DNA from: Brevundimonas subvibrioides
GTDB lineage: Bacteria > Pseudomonadota > Alphaproteobacteria > Caulobacterales > Caulobacteraceae
NCBI RefSeq assembly: GCF_002280785.1
Contig: NZ_NCEQ01000006.1
Coordinates: forward strand, 1 to 64,000
Direction: 5' to 3'
DNA: 64,000 nucleotides
The notes under the pieces are model-generated. The model searched no databases, had not been told where the DNA came from, and worked only from the letters and a program-made list of their open reading frames with translations. The position numbers were made by a program, and so were the translations under genes. Of this stretch, positions 1 through 9,166 are shown piece after piece (the first letter of the stretch is position 1; every line of letters begins with the position of its first letter).

Positions 1-660
<660 letters not shown>

Positions 661-677
661 GGTCAGGTATCAGGGCC

Positions 678-720
678 CGGCGCCCCGTCGTTCAGGAATG
701 GCCAGAACAACGGGGCGCCG
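678..720. terminator. GC-rich hairpin between convergent rpoD and the secreted-protein gene
   Basis: Arms 678-692 and 706-720 pair over 15 bp with one mismatch around a 13-nt loop. There is no T-tract on either strand, so it is at best a weak or factor-assisted terminator for the two convergent genes. Confidence 0.35.
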
Positions 721-739
721 CAACGCCAGAGCGCCCGTC

Positions 740-2002
740 TCAGTTTTCCGGCTGGTCCTCGGGGCGGCACCCGGCCGCCTGTTCGATCGCGCTGTCGGCC
801 AGACGGTCCCCGATCGACGGGCGGTCCGGATCGCGACGGGTCTGCCCCGATCCCCGCAGCATTCCGATCACGGCCCGGGCGGCCTCCCGTCGAAGCGTGG
901 CCCCGAGTCCGGTGCAGCCGGGCGCGTCGGTCGCAGCGGCCGGAGGTTGCTGCATCTTCTGCACAGCGGGCACCAGCAGGGCCACCGGTGCGTCGCCATT
1001 GAGATCGCCGGAGGCGACCGAGACCCCTCCCTGGCTGGCGCTGCCGGGGTCTGGCTGCTGGACCTGCGGCTCGACCTGTCGCCGGGCCTGGGGCCATGCT
1101 CGTTGCTGAACCCGCTGGACGCGCTTGGTCACCCCAGGCAGCGGCACGGCCGCAACGCCGCCCGGGGGTTGGCGCGTTCCGGGATCGCGTCCGCGGGCCG
1201 GCGGGGTCCGGCGCGCGGGCGGCGTTGCGCGGGGCGGGGGTTGCGCGGGGGCGAAGGACGGTCCCGGACCCGGGGTAGGCGCCTGGACAGCGCCGGGCGA
1301 TCCGACGCTGACGAGGGCGTCCTCGATGTCCGGGTCTCCGTGATAGAAGATGTGCACCGGGACGTCGAACTGGCGAAAACCGGCATAGCGGCCGTCAAGA
1401 TTCTGGCTTTCATACTCGCACCAGCCGACGACGCTCACCCGGATCGTGGTCTCGAAGACGTCATCGACGCGCAGGAAGTCCGCCTCGGAGCCCGCGCCGT
1501 TCTGAACGAAATGCTGCAGGCGCTCCTCGACTTCGCGCACCGGATTGAGGCCGAGTGTGATGAACCCTCCCGTCCAGTGATCCGGGAAATTCACGGGCGC
1601 ATTGATGGTGTAGTTGCGCACCTCATCATTGCCCCCCAGTTCAACCAGGGGCGAGGAGGACCATCCTCCGACGAAGTCCGCGCCGCCGGGCGAGGACGCA
1701 AGCCCGCCATTGCCGAACACCACGCGGGCGGCGTCCGCGCGGGTCTCGGCGTTCGGGAACGATTTGCACCAGACCTGGCCGGCGACGTTCACCACCGGCC
1801 TCTGGGAGACGACGCGCAGGTTTCGCTGGGAGGGGTTGGTGCTCTGTGACTGATTGCGCACCGAGATGTTCAGGGCAGGAATACTGGAGTTCACGATGAT
1901 GTCGTGAACGGGGAAGGACATGGCGGAGTCGTCTGCGGCGACGATAGCCGGGGTCAGCGCGATCAGAGTCGCGCCGGTCATTAGAGCGGTCAGGGTCTTC
2001 AT
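740..2002 (-). CDS. Secreted protein of unknown function with proline-rich middle
   Basis: The 420-aa product starts with a clear Sec signal peptide (MKTLTALMTGATLIALTP, cleavage probably after AIVA). I chose the ATG at 2002 because GAGG lies 6 nt upstream; an in-frame GTG at 2014 has no ribosome-binding site. The mature N-terminal half, to about residue 240, looks like a folded domain with motifs such as VWCKSFPNAETRADAARVVF and VVGWCEYES. Residues 245-300 are rich in Pro, Arg and Ala. The tail contains two further cysteines (PGCTGL, AAGCRPE). I do not recognise a family. The gene diverges from the helix-turn-helix gene at 2192 and lies inside the segment bounded by the rpoD repeats, so it may be an acquired or strain-specific envelope protein. 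Confidence 0.6.
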   Translation of the reverse strand: MKTLTALMTGATLIALTPAIVAADDSAMSFPVHDIIVNSSIPALNISVRNQSQSTNPSQRNLRVVSQRPVVNVAGQVWCKSFPNAETRADAARVVFGNGGLASSPGGADFVGGWSSSPLVELGGNDEVRNYTINAPVNFPDHWTGGFITLGLNPVREVEERLQHFVQNGAGSEADFLRVDDVFETTIRVSVVGWCEYESQNLDGRYAGFRQFDVPVHIFYHGDPDIEDALVSVGSPGAVQAPTPGPGPSFAPAQPPPRATPPARRTPPARGRDPGTRQPPGGVAAVPLPGVTKRVQRVQQRAWPQARRQVEPQVQQPDPGSASQGGVSVASGDLNGDAPVALLVPAVQKMQQPPAAATDAPGCTGLGATLRREAARAVIGMLRGSGQTRRDPDRPSIGDRLADSAIEQAAGCRPEDQPEN

Positions 2003-2144
2003 TTCGGGCCTCACGGAAAGGGTGAAAGGGGTGGCGCCCCGGCCGTCTGCTGGTCGTCAGCGGGCGTCAGTGATGCGGGCCGGCTTCTGACGTCTCCGGG
2101 GCCCGTCGGGCAGGTGCAGCGCCGCGCGCCGACGCGCGCCGGGG

Positions 2145-2162
2145 GTTGCATTCAGGTTGCAT
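2145..2162 (+). promoter_or_regulatory. Direct repeat GTTGCAT-N4-GTTGCAT, possible operator
   Basis: Two identical 7-mers at 2145-2151 and 2156-2162 start 11 bp apart, one helical turn. They lie 30 bp upstream of the helix-turn-helix gene, in the region shared with the divergent secreted-protein gene. Same-face half-sites at this position suit autoregulation by that protein. This rests on spacing only. Confidence 0.3.
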
Positions 2163-2191
2163 GAGAGGTGGGCCCGTGAGAGCTTCCGGCC

Positions 2192-3061
2192 ATGAGGCGG
2201 GACTCCTTTGCGGAAAAGCTCCGTGTGGTGCTCAAGGCGCTCGTGCTCAGCCGCACGGGACTCGCCTCGGCCCTGAATGTCGATAAGTCCCTTGTGGGAC
2301 GCTGGGCGGCGGGAACCGTCACCCCGTCCGAGCACAATCTGGCCAACCTCACCCGTTTTGTGGCCAGTCGGGTCGAAGGTTTCACCATGCTCGACTGGGA
2401 GCGATCACCGGTCGACTTTGTGGCGAGGCTGGGGGGCGGCGCCGCTTCCGAGTCGTCAGACCAGGTCCTGGACTGGATCCCGGTCCCGATCCTTGAGGAG
2501 GCGCGGCGGGGCGCTCGTCAACGCGGCTGGGCCTATGAAGGGCTCTGGCAGAGCATACGGGCTTCGAACGACCTGCCGGGCCGCTTTCTTCGGGACATCG
2601 TCGAGATCCGCCATCGTCCCGGGGACGTCATCGGGTTTCGCAGCGGCATAGAGGGAATTCGCTATGAGGGGACGGCACTGCTGCTGCAGAATCAGTTCTT
2701 CTTTTCCGGCGCGGATGCCGTGCACGGCACGGTCATCTTCGGGATCTTCAGCGGCGTGACGCGCCAACGGGCCGAGGTGATCGAGGGGCTGTCGCTGGGG
2801 ACCCTGAGGGACGCCGGCGGATCGCCTCTGGCCTCGGCCTGTGTGATGTCGCGGATCGGACTGCTGTCGGGTGATCCGGAAGAGGACGATCGCCGGTTCG
2901 AGGCCGCCGTCTCCAGCCTGACACCGCTCGTTCCTGAAGGCGCGGTTTCGAAGGCGGTGCAGGACCGGCTGGCGCGGACCTACACGCCGGACATACCCGG
3001 AAACATGCGCCTGTTGTTCGCCGACTCGCTGTCGCGCGGGGCAGTTCTGGCGGACGACACA

Positions 3062-3067
<6 letters not shown>
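2192..3067 (+). CDS. Helix-turn-helix protein of unknown function (XRE-like N-terminus)
   Basis: The 291-aa protein starts [20 protein letters not shown]. It has a helix-turn-helix around residues 20-45 ([20 protein letters not shown]), resembling XRE/Cro-like DNA-binding domains. The remaining 240 residues have no motif I recognise; they include [20 protein letters not shown] and [20 protein letters not shown] and could form a sensor domain. The last codons and the TGA stop (3065-3067) lie in the first bases of the degenerate rpoD copy, so the original C-terminus may have been trimmed at the junction. It is divergent from the secreted-protein gene and is the obvious candidate regulator of it. 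Only GAGAG about 10 nt upstream resembles a ribosome-binding site. Confidence 0.6.
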
Positions 3068-3257
<190 letters not shown>

Positions 3258-3274
3258 CTTAGGGCTCAGGAAAC

Positions 3275-3308
3275 AGGGCCGCTTCCGCAAGGAGGCGGCC
3301 CTTTCCTT
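3275..3308 (+). terminator. Rho-independent terminator, probably the original rpoD terminator
   Basis: A 12-bp stem with one G-T pair closes on a GCAA tetraloop and is followed by TTCCTTCTCC. It lies 20 bp after the stop codon of the degenerate rpoD copy, which supports that copy being the original end of the gene. Confidence 0.75.
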
Positions 3309-3310
3309 CT

Positions 3311-3331
3311 CCCTCTCCCGCCGGGAGAGGG
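3311..3331. repeat. Single hairpin of the GGGAGAGGG palindromic family
   Basis: A 21-bp near-perfect palindrome, CCCTCTCCCG-C-CGGGAGAGGG, identical to 3981-4001. It matches the end hairpins of the larger elements at 27650-27853 and 44032-44194. Confidence 0.7.
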
Positions 3332-3466
3332 AAAGCCGTCTTTGCACCCTCAATCTACGAACCGGGACCTCGGGGAGAATTCGGGGACGCCATTCCTGCA
3401 AACAGCGGGACAGGCGGGACGCAGATACGGCCAAAACTGACGTGGCGGTGTGCAAAGACCGCCGTC

Positions 3467-3889
3467 ATGGACCACTTCAGACTTCGCAAATATCGCGGCC
3501 CGGAGACCTGGACCAGGGTGCGGGAGGCCTATCTGGCGGGCGAACCGGCCCCGTCGGTGGCCCAGCGTTTCGACGTCAGCCTGGCCAATATCCGCAAGAA
3601 GGCCAGCCGCGAAGGCTGGACCCGCCACGCCATGGCGCGCCGCTACGACCTCAAGCCCGTTCGCGGCGCCCCCGACGGCCCGCGCCCGGCTATTGGGCCC
3701 TTGCCCGACGCCCTGAACCTGCCGTTCGAGCCGAACGAGCGACCGGTCAAGGTTCGCGAAGCGATCGAACGCGCCGGCGCCCGCGCGGCCTGGCTGTTGT
3801 CCGAAGGGCGAGCCGGGGAGGCGGAAGTCCTGATCCGCGCAGCGAGGGCGCTGTCGGAGCTGTCCGTCCGCTATTCGGGGATGAGGTGA
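3467..3889 (+). CDS. Small protein with a predicted helix-turn-helix
   Basis: The product is 140 aa. Residues 28-50 (PSVAQRFDVSLANIRKKASR) look like a helix-turn-helix of the kind seen in small phage-type or GcrA/terminase-like DNA-binding proteins, with TWTRVREAYLAGEPA before it. The C-terminal 50 residues are helical (VREAIERAGARAAWLLSEGR). I cannot name the family. The gene stands alone between two copies of the same 21-bp palindrome (3311-3331, 3981-4001). The start ATG is the first in the frame that leaves the helix-turn-helix complete. Confidence 0.6.
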   Translation: MDHFRLRKYRGPETWTRVREAYLAGEPAPSVAQRFDVSLANIRKKASREGWTRHAMARRYDLKPVRGAPDGPRPAIGPLPDALNLPFEPNERPVKVREAIERAGARAAWLLSEGRAGEAEVLIRAARALSELSVRYSGMR

Positions 3890-3980
3890 TCAATCTTTGC
3901 CGTCGCGGCCGTCCGATTCCGGATTTTGTCAGCCGGGCGCGCTTGCGACCCCTTGTCTCCGCCACAGAGTAGCATGAGGC

Positions 3981-4001
3981 CCCTCTCCCGCCGGGAGAGG
4001 G
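3981..4001. repeat. Single hairpin of the GGGAGAGGG palindromic family
   Basis: Identical to 3311-3331. Together the two flank the 140-aa helix-turn-helix gene, but the sequence next to each differs, so they are probably independent insertions. Confidence 0.7.
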
Positions 4002-4063
4002 TTATTCGACCACGCCGCGCGCCTGGCGGCGAAGGTCCCGTTGGGCAGGGGGGTGATCCCGGC

Positions 4064-4177
4064 TTAGCGGACCAGGGTGTTGAGGGCCTGGACGACCCGC
4101 TGTTCGATCGTCTTGCCGCCGCGCTGAAAGGCGAGGGAGACGGCGGCGGCGTCCATGGGGCGTCCGGCCACCTCCAT
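4064..4177 (-). CDS. Possible small protein or gene remnant downstream of cheW
   Basis: A 37-codon frame starts at ATG 4177, 20 bp after the cheW stop on the same strand, and reads MEVAGRPMDAAAVSLAFQRG then GKTIEQRVVQALNTLVR. The sequence is amphipathic and protein-like, and the frame stays open upstream into cheW. There is no convincing ribosome-binding site, because an inverted repeat (CCTCCATGGAGG) covers the start. It may be the surviving C-terminus of a lost gene or a real small protein. Confidence 0.25.
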   Translation of the reverse strand: MEVAGRPMDAAAVSLAFQRGGKTIEQRVVQALNTLVR

Positions 4178-4196
4178 GGAGGTGGCCGGGTTCAGG

Positions 4197-4661
4197 TCAG
4201 GCCGCCACCTTCATCGTCTGCGGCAGCAGGGAGCCGACGACGAGCCGGCTCAGCATGCGGCCGTCCAGGGGGAGGATCGCATCGACAAACCGTTCGGCCT
4301 CCGGCGCATCCACGTTGGGCGGCGGCTGCATGAGGCCGGGGTCGACCTGGAAGGTTTCCTGCACCCCGTCGACCAGAAGGCCGGCGATACGGGTTTCATC
4401 GTGGATGACAACAATGACGTGCCGGGATGAGGGCTCCGTGCGCCCCAGCCCGAGGCGACTGCGCAGATCGACGACGGGGATCACGGCGCCCCGCAGATTG
4501 ATCATGCCGCTGATATAGTCGGGAGCCTGCGGAACAGGGGTCGCGGGGGTCCAGCCCCGGATTTCCCGGACGCTGCGGATATCGATGCAGAATTCCTGTT
4601 CCGCGATCTCGAACGAGATCAACTCCAGCGGGGATTCGGGGGTGCGGACGTGATCGTCCAT
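4197..4661 (-). CDS. cheW: CheW chemotaxis coupling protein
   Basis: The 154-aa product is a single CheW domain that couples chemoreceptors to the kinase CheA in the cytoplasm. Family features include LELISFEIAEQEFCIDI near the start, VREIRGWTPATPVPQAPDYI, the GMINLRGAVIPVVDLRSRLG core and RIAGLLVDGVQETFQVDP. I chose ATG 4661 because GGGAGG lies 8 nt upstream and the start is one base after the stop of the chemoreceptor gene. A start at 4682 would overlap that gene. The close spacing implies one transcript and one signalling pair. No cheA, cheY, cheR or cheB lies nearby, so the pair must use a chemotaxis system encoded elsewhere. Confidence 0.93.
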   Translation of the reverse strand: MDDHVRTPESPLELISFEIAEQEFCIDIRSVREIRGWTPATPVPQAPDYISGMINLRGAVIPVVDLRSRLGLGRTEPSSRHVIVVIHDETRIAGLLVDGVQETFQVDPGLMQPPPNVDAPEAERFVDAILPLDGRMLSRLVVGSLLPQTMKVAA

Positions 4662-4662
4662 C

Positions 4663-6456
4663 CTAGAATTCCTCCCACTCATCGGCGACCGGCTGGGCGC
4701 CGCCCCCCTTCATGGCTGTCGCCAGCTTGGCCTGGGCCCGTCCGACCGGATTGATGGGTCGGGCCGATGATGCCCCGGCCTTTGGCCGCCCGCGGTCGGC
4801 GACGACGACGACCGAGCCCGTTCCCAGCCGGAACCGCCGCATCAGTGTGGCCATTTGATCCGCTTCGCCTGACAGGCTGGTCGCGGCTGCGGTCGCCTCT
4901 TCCACCATGGCGGCGTTCTGCTGTGTCACCTGGTCCATCTGGTTAATGGCGCTGTTGACCTGAAGGAGCGCCGTCGACTGTTCCTGCGAGGCCTTGGCCA
5001 TCTCGGAGACCAGGGCGTGCATCGACGTCACCTTGGCGGAGATGCCGTTGAGCGCCTGTCCGGTGTCGCCCACCAGTTTCACGCCGCGTTTGACCTGGTC
5101 GGAGCTCGACGCGATCAGCGCCTTGATCTCCTTGGCCGCCTCGGCGGACCGCTGGGCCAGGGCACGGACTTCCTGGGCGACGACGGCGAAGCCCCGGCCG
5201 GCATCACCGGCGCGCGCGGCCTCGACCCCGGCGTTCAGGGCCAGCAGATTGGTCTGGAAGGCGATCTCGTCGATCACGCCGATGATCTGGGTGATCTGAC
5301 CGGAGCTCTGCTCGATCTCCCCCATGGCGGAGACGGCCTCGTCCATCACCCGCCCGGAGGTGACCACGTCGGCCTTGGCGCCGGACGCGGCTTCGCTGGC
5401 CTGCTTTGCCCCCTCGGCGCTGCGTGTGACCGTGGCGGTGATCTGGTCGAGCGCGGCAGCCGTCTCCTCCAGACTCGCCGCCTGCTGTTCGGTTCGCCGC
5501 GACAGGTCGTCGGACGCCGCCGAGATCTCGGCCGTTCCCGACTGGATGACGCTGGCGCTCTGGGTGACGCCCTGCATGGCGGATTCCAGACTCTCGAGCG
5601 AGCGGTTGAAGTCGTTGCGGACGGTCTCGAACTCGGGTGCAAAGGCGTGGGGCAGGCGGCACTGGAGGTTGTTGTCAGCCAGCTGTGACAGGCCCTCGCC
5701 GATTTCATTGACCGCGCGAACCCGCTCCGTGACGTCGGTGGCGAACTTCACCACCTTCAGCACCTTGTTGTTCATGTCGAAGATCGGATTGTAGGAGGCC
5801 TGGATCCAGACCTCGTTGCCGGCCTTGCCAATCCGCTTGAACTCGGCGGCGACGAATTCGCCGCCATTAAGCTTGCGCCAGAAGTCCTGATACTCGCTCG
5901 AGCGCGCGTAGGCGGGCTCGACAAACAGACTGTGCTGCTTTCCGCGGATCTCATCGAGGCGATAGCCGAGCGTCGTGAGGAAATTCTCGTTCGCCGTGAT
6001 GATCTCGCCGGTCGGCGTGAACTCGATCATGGCCTGAACCCGCGAGATGGCGTTCAGCTTGCCTTCGAACTCGGCATTCTTCAGCTTCTCCTGGGTGATG
6101 TCGGTCGCGACCTTGACGACCTTGACCACCTTGCCGCGCGAATCCTTGACCGGATTGTAGGAGGCCTGGATCCAGACGTCCCGGCCGCCCTTGCCCAGGC
6201 GTCTGTATTCGCTGGCGTCGAAGTCTCCGCGGCCCAGCTTGGCCCAGAAGGCTTTGTACTCGGGAGCCCGGACTTCGACCGGATCCACGAACAGGCTGTG
6301 ATGCTGTCCCTTGATCTCCGAAAGGCTGTAGCCCATGGCGTCGCAGAAATGCGGGTTCGCCGTGAGAATCTGGCCCGTCGGGTCGAATTCGATAATGGCG
6401 AGTGACTTGTCGAGTGCCCTCAAGACCGCATCAGAAGAGCTCGAAATACCGAACAT
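4663..6456 (-). CDS. Soluble methyl-accepting chemoreceptor with two PAS domains
   Basis: The 597-aa receptor has no signal peptide or membrane segment, so it should be cytoplasmic. Two similar PAS domains with PAC motifs cover about residues 15-125 and 140-245; both contain WIQASYNP and end in ATDIT or ATDVT. A long coiled-coil signalling domain follows, with the conserved hairpin tip [20 protein letters not shown] and [20 protein letters not shown]. The protein ends in EWEEF, matching the xWxxF tether that recruits CheR/CheB methylation enzymes. ATG 6456 has GGAGGGGAAGG upstream and is preferred over 6480. The layout resembles BdlA- and Aer2-like sensors of oxygen or redox state, but no ligand can be assigned from sequence alone. 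It is in an operon with cheW. Confidence 0.93.
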   Translation of the reverse strand: MFGISSSSDAVLRALDKSLAIIEFDPTGQILTANPHFCDAMGYSLSEIKGQHHSLFVDPVEVRAPEYKAFWAKLGRGDFDASEYRRLGKGGRDVWIQASYNPVKDSRGKVVKVVKVATDITQEKLKNAEFEGKLNAISRVQAMIEFTPTGEIITANENFLTTLGYRLDEIRGKQHSLFVEPAYARSSEYQDFWRKLNGGEFVAAEFKRIGKAGNEVWIQASYNPIFDMNNKVLKVVKFATDVTERVRAVNEIGEGLSQLADNNLQCRLPHAFAPEFETVRNDFNRSLESLESAMQGVTQSASVIQSGTAEISAASDDLSRRTEQQAASLEETAAALDQITATVTRSAEGAKQASEAASGAKADVVTSGRVMDEAVSAMGEIEQSSGQITQIIGVIDEIAFQTNLLALNAGVEAARAGDAGRGFAVVAQEVRALAQRSAEAAKEIKALIASSSDQVKRGVKLVGDTGQALNGISAKVTSMHALVSEMAKASQEQSTALLQVNSAINQMDQVTQQNAAMVEEATAAATSLSGEADQMATLMRRFRLGTGSVVVVADRGRPKAGASSARPINPVGRAQAKLATAMKGGGAQPVADEWEEF

Positions 6457-6590
6457 GTTAGCCTTCCCCTCCAGAAGCATTGCCTGGATGGCAATGCGCC
6501 ATCGCTGCCGACCGTCTGACCAGACTGGTTAACGCGGCTGCGCGTTTGGAAGAGATTGCACCCGTCGATGAAGGCCGCCTGAACCCGGGG

Positions 6591-6965
6591 TTACGTAGTA
6601 TTCCGCATGTTCCCCGACGGGGCCTCGAAAATGGTCTCGAAGCCGCCCCACATCATGCGCTTGCCGTCGAAGGGCATGTCCATGTCCGCGAAGCGGGGAT
6701 CTTCCATCATCCTGGCCCAGGCGGCGTCGGCGGTCGCCTTGTCGGGCCACTTCAGCCAGGAGAAGACGACGACCTCGCCCTCTTCCAGCTTCACGGCCAG
6801 GTCGAAGCCGGTGACCTTGCCGGCCGGGACGTCGACACCCCAGGTCTCGACCTGTTCGAGGGCGCCGAACTCCTTGAACAGGGGGGCGCTGAACTCGGCG
6901 GACCGGATGTAGCGGTCCCTGTCCGCGGCCTTCACGGGGGTCAGGAAGCCGGTGATGTAGGACAT
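6591..6965 (-). CDS. DUF1428 (YbaA-like) family protein
   Basis: This is a compact 124-aa cytoplasmic protein. It starts MSYITGFLTPVKAADRDRYI and ends with PRFADMDMPFDGKRMMWGGF, the signature of the DUF1428/YbaA family, whose ferredoxin-like fold has no established reaction. The start is supported by AAGGAGAAGAACG upstream. The 134 bp between it and the chemoreceptor start contain no other gene. Confidence 0.9.
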   Translation of the reverse strand: MSYITGFLTPVKAADRDRYIRSAEFSAPLFKEFGALEQVETWGVDVPAGKVTGFDLAVKLEEGEVVVFSWLKWPDKATADAAWARMMEDPRFADMDMPFDGKRMMWGGFETIFEAPSGNMRNTT

Positions 6966-7095
6966 CGTTCTTCTCCTTCTGAGAGGGCTGCCGCCGGCGA
7001 CGCCTTCCCGCCTGCGCGGGAAGGCCGACGCTGGCTGCCTGAGCCCCGGATGTGGAGGATGACACAGGCAGGCGTCTTGTAAGAAGGCGTCACAT

Positions 7096-7842
7096 CTAGG
7101 CGTTCAGCCTGCCCTTCGCGCGGCTGGCGTCGAGGATCACGCCCTTGTCGACATGGCCGATCCTTGCGCCGGGCCGCCCCAGCCGATGCAGGATGTGGCG
7201 GATGATGTTCAGCCGGGCCGTCTTCTTGTCGTCGGTGGCGACGATGGTCCAGGGCGCGTCGCGATGGTGGGTCTCGGCCAGCATGCGGTCGCGGGCGGCG
7301 GTATAGGCGTCCCAGCGAATCTGGGCCTCCGCGTCGAGGGACGAGACCTTGAACTTTTTCAACGGGTCCTGCATCCGCTCCGCCAGCCGCCGGGCCTGTT
7401 CGTCCTTCGAGATGTCGAGCCACAGCTTGATCAGGATGATGCCGGAGCCGGTCAGCGACCGCTCGAACCGTGGCGCGTCGTCGAGGAAATGCTCGTGCTG
7501 CTCGGGGGTGCAGAAGCCCATGACGGGCTCGACCCCCGCACGGTTGTACCAGGACCGGTTCAGCAGGACCATTTCGCCTGCCGCCGGCAGATGGGAGACA
7601 TAGCGCTGGAAATACCACTGTGTGGATTCTCGCTCGGTCGGCTTGGGCAGGGCGACGATGCGGGTCTGGCGGGGCGAGGCGTATTCGGTGATCCGCTTGA
7701 TCGCGCCGTCCTTGCCGGCCGTGTCGCGGCCCTCGAACACGACGAGGATCTTCAGCCCCTGTTCGATGGCCCAGTGCTGGGTGTCGACGAGCTCCACCTG
7801 CAGGGCCTCCAGCGTCTTGTCGTAGTCCTTGGCCTTGCCCAT
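7096..7842 (-). CDS. ppk2: Polyphosphate kinase 2 family protein
   Basis: The 248-aa single-domain enzyme should transfer phosphate between polyphosphate and nucleotides, usually forming GTP or ATP from NDP and polyP. The Walker A motif FEGRDTAGKDGAIKRITEY is at residues 35-54, and the lid and Walker B region (LLNRSWYNRAGVEPVMGF) at about 93-110. ECSK-type acidic and basic residues follow in LWLDISKDEQARRLAERMQD. The length fits one-domain PPK2. The start ATG overlaps nothing. The extensin-like gene lies divergent 121 bp away, so the promoters share that gap. Confidence 0.93.
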   Translation of the reverse strand: MGKAKDYDKTLEALQVELVDTQHWAIEQGLKILVVFEGRDTAGKDGAIKRITEYASPRQTRIVALPKPTERESTQWYFQRYVSHLPAAGEMVLLNRSWYNRAGVEPVMGFCTPEQHEHFLDDAPRFERSLTGSGIILIKLWLDISKDEQARRLAERMQDPLKKFKVSSLDAEAQIRWDAYTAARDRMLAETHHRDAPWTIVATDDKKTARLNIIRHILHRLGRPGARIGHVDKGVILDASRAKGRLNA

Positions 7843-7963
7843 CGTGATCGCTCCGTGTTCGGCCGCAGGTTTGAGCGGTTTGGGCCCGCGCGTCGAGATG
7901 GGGACATGGGAAACGCGCGCGCGTGATTGTTACCTTTCGCCCGTCCGTCCATTGTCATCGGGC

Positions 7964-8725
7964 ATGAAGCGCGATTTCGCCGATTTCTGGAACCTGATGT
8001 GGGAGCTGGCGCTGGGCGTCTGCGCGGCCTTCGCCCTGATGAACGCCTTCGCCCCGCCGCAGGATCTGCCGTGGAAGCCGCTGGACCTCAACCATCCGCT
8101 GGGCCAGGCGACGGAGGCCAAGGTCGCGGACTTCGAGGTTCCGTTCGCGGCGTCGCCGGAGGAGGTCAGGGGCGCGACCGACGCCTGTATCCAGACCCTG
8201 CGCGACGCAGGGGTCGAGGTGCGGCCCGCCGGGGACAGGGACGACGGCGGCTTCTGCCAGGTGCGCGGCGCGGTCACCATCACCGGCGGCGCGGTGACGC
8301 CGCTGAAGCCGGGCGGCCTGACCATGCAATGCCCGCTGGCGGTGCGCTACGTCATCTGGGACCGGCAGGTGCTGCAGCCGGCGGCGGAGGCGATCTATGG
8401 CTCCCGCGCCGTCGCGGTGAACAACTACGGGACCTATTCCTGCCGCCGGATCTACGGCTCGACCGAGGTCTCGGACCGGCCCAGCGAGCATGCCAGGGCC
8501 AATGCGCTCGACGTCGCCTCGGTGACCCTTGCGGACGGTCGGACGGTGTCGGTTCTCAACGACTGGGACGGACAAGGTCCAAACGGAACAGAGGGTTCCG
8601 GGCTATTGAGACGCATCCGCGAAGGCGCCTGCCGGGTATTTTCGACGGTGCTCAGCCCCGACTATAATGATGCGCACAAGGATCATCTTCACCTTGATGG
8701 GGCGCCCCGAGGGCTGTGCGCGTGA
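7964..8725 (+). CDS. Extensin-like domain protein, membrane anchored
   Basis: The 253-aa protein begins MKRDFADFWNLMWELALGVC, giving a short positively charged N-terminus and one hydrophobic segment (about residues 11-30) that could anchor it in the inner membrane or act as an uncleaved signal. The rest matches the bacterial extensin-like C-terminal domain: FCQVRGAVTITGG, MQCPLAVRYVIW, the SEHARANALDV motif and the terminal SPDYNDAHKDHLHLD, which has the conserved His-rich end of the family. These proteins are thought to act in the periplasm on cell-wall material, but no reaction is established. The frame is open upstream to 7829, but ATG 7964 gives the sensible membrane segment and avoids overlapping ppk2. 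Confidence 0.85.
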   Translation: MKRDFADFWNLMWELALGVCAAFALMNAFAPPQDLPWKPLDLNHPLGQATEAKVADFEVPFAASPEEVRGATDACIQTLRDAGVEVRPAGDRDDGGFCQVRGAVTITGGAVTPLKPGGLTMQCPLAVRYVIWDRQVLQPAAEAIYGSRAVAVNNYGTYSCRRIYGSTEVSDRPSEHARANALDVASVTLADGRTVSVLNDWDGQGPNGTEGSGLLRRIREGACRVFSTVLSPDYNDAHKDHLHLDGAPRGLCA

Positions 8726-8932
8726 AATCCTTCTGCCGCGGCCTGCCTGGCGCATGATTCGTTTCCGGTTGACCGGGCTTTGCGGCTGAGAGAAAACATC
8801 CGCGCAATCCGGATTTCGCGTGGGGTCCAAACCTGCGTTTCGCTCCTTCGCCTGAACGAGCTGTCCAGATGGATTGTCGGACCCCCTCGACAGGGCGTCC
8901 GCCTGGAAAAGCGCGTTTATGGAGACGCAACA

Positions 8933-9136
8933 ATGGCGACCGGTACGGTCAAGTGGTTCAACCCCACGAAGGGCTTCGGCTTCATCCAGCCCGAAAGCGG
9001 CGGCGCCGATGTGTTCGTTCACATCACCGCCGTGCAGAAGGCTGGCCTGACGGGCCTCGATGAGAACGCCAAGGTTCAGTACGAGCTGGAATCCCAGCGC
9101 GGCAAGACCTCGGCCGTGGACCTGAAGCTTCTCTGA
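8933..9136 (+). CDS. Cold-shock domain protein (CspA family)
   Basis: The 67-aa protein is one cold-shock domain that binds single-stranded RNA or DNA. RNP1 is KGFGFIQ and RNP2 is VFVHI, with the usual start [18 protein letters not shown]. The upstream frame continues to 8780, but the family always starts at this methionine. The 207-bp leader between the extensin-like gene and this start holds no gene and could be the long structured 5' UTR common in cold-shock mRNAs. A strong UUCG terminator follows at 9172. Confidence 0.95.
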   Translation: MATGTVKWFNPTKGFGFIQPESGGADVFVHITAVQKAGLTGLDENAKVQYELESQRGKTSAVDLKLL

Positions 9137-9166
9137 TCCAGACCGGATCGGGATCGCTGACGTGAT

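Larger units (their letters stand above)
3890..4196. other. 307-bp spacer between the helix-turn-helix gene and cheW
   Basis: Contains a 21-bp palindrome at 3981-4001 and a possible 37-codon minus-strand frame at 4064-4177. The rest shows no recognisable gene, RNA or promoter. Confidence 0.5.

Noticed and set aside
3311..4001. Composite transposon made of two 21-bp palindromes around the helix-turn-helix gene
   Set aside because: The palindromes are identical, but their inner flanks are not related, and the same hairpin occurs singly elsewhere, so chance pairing is more likely.
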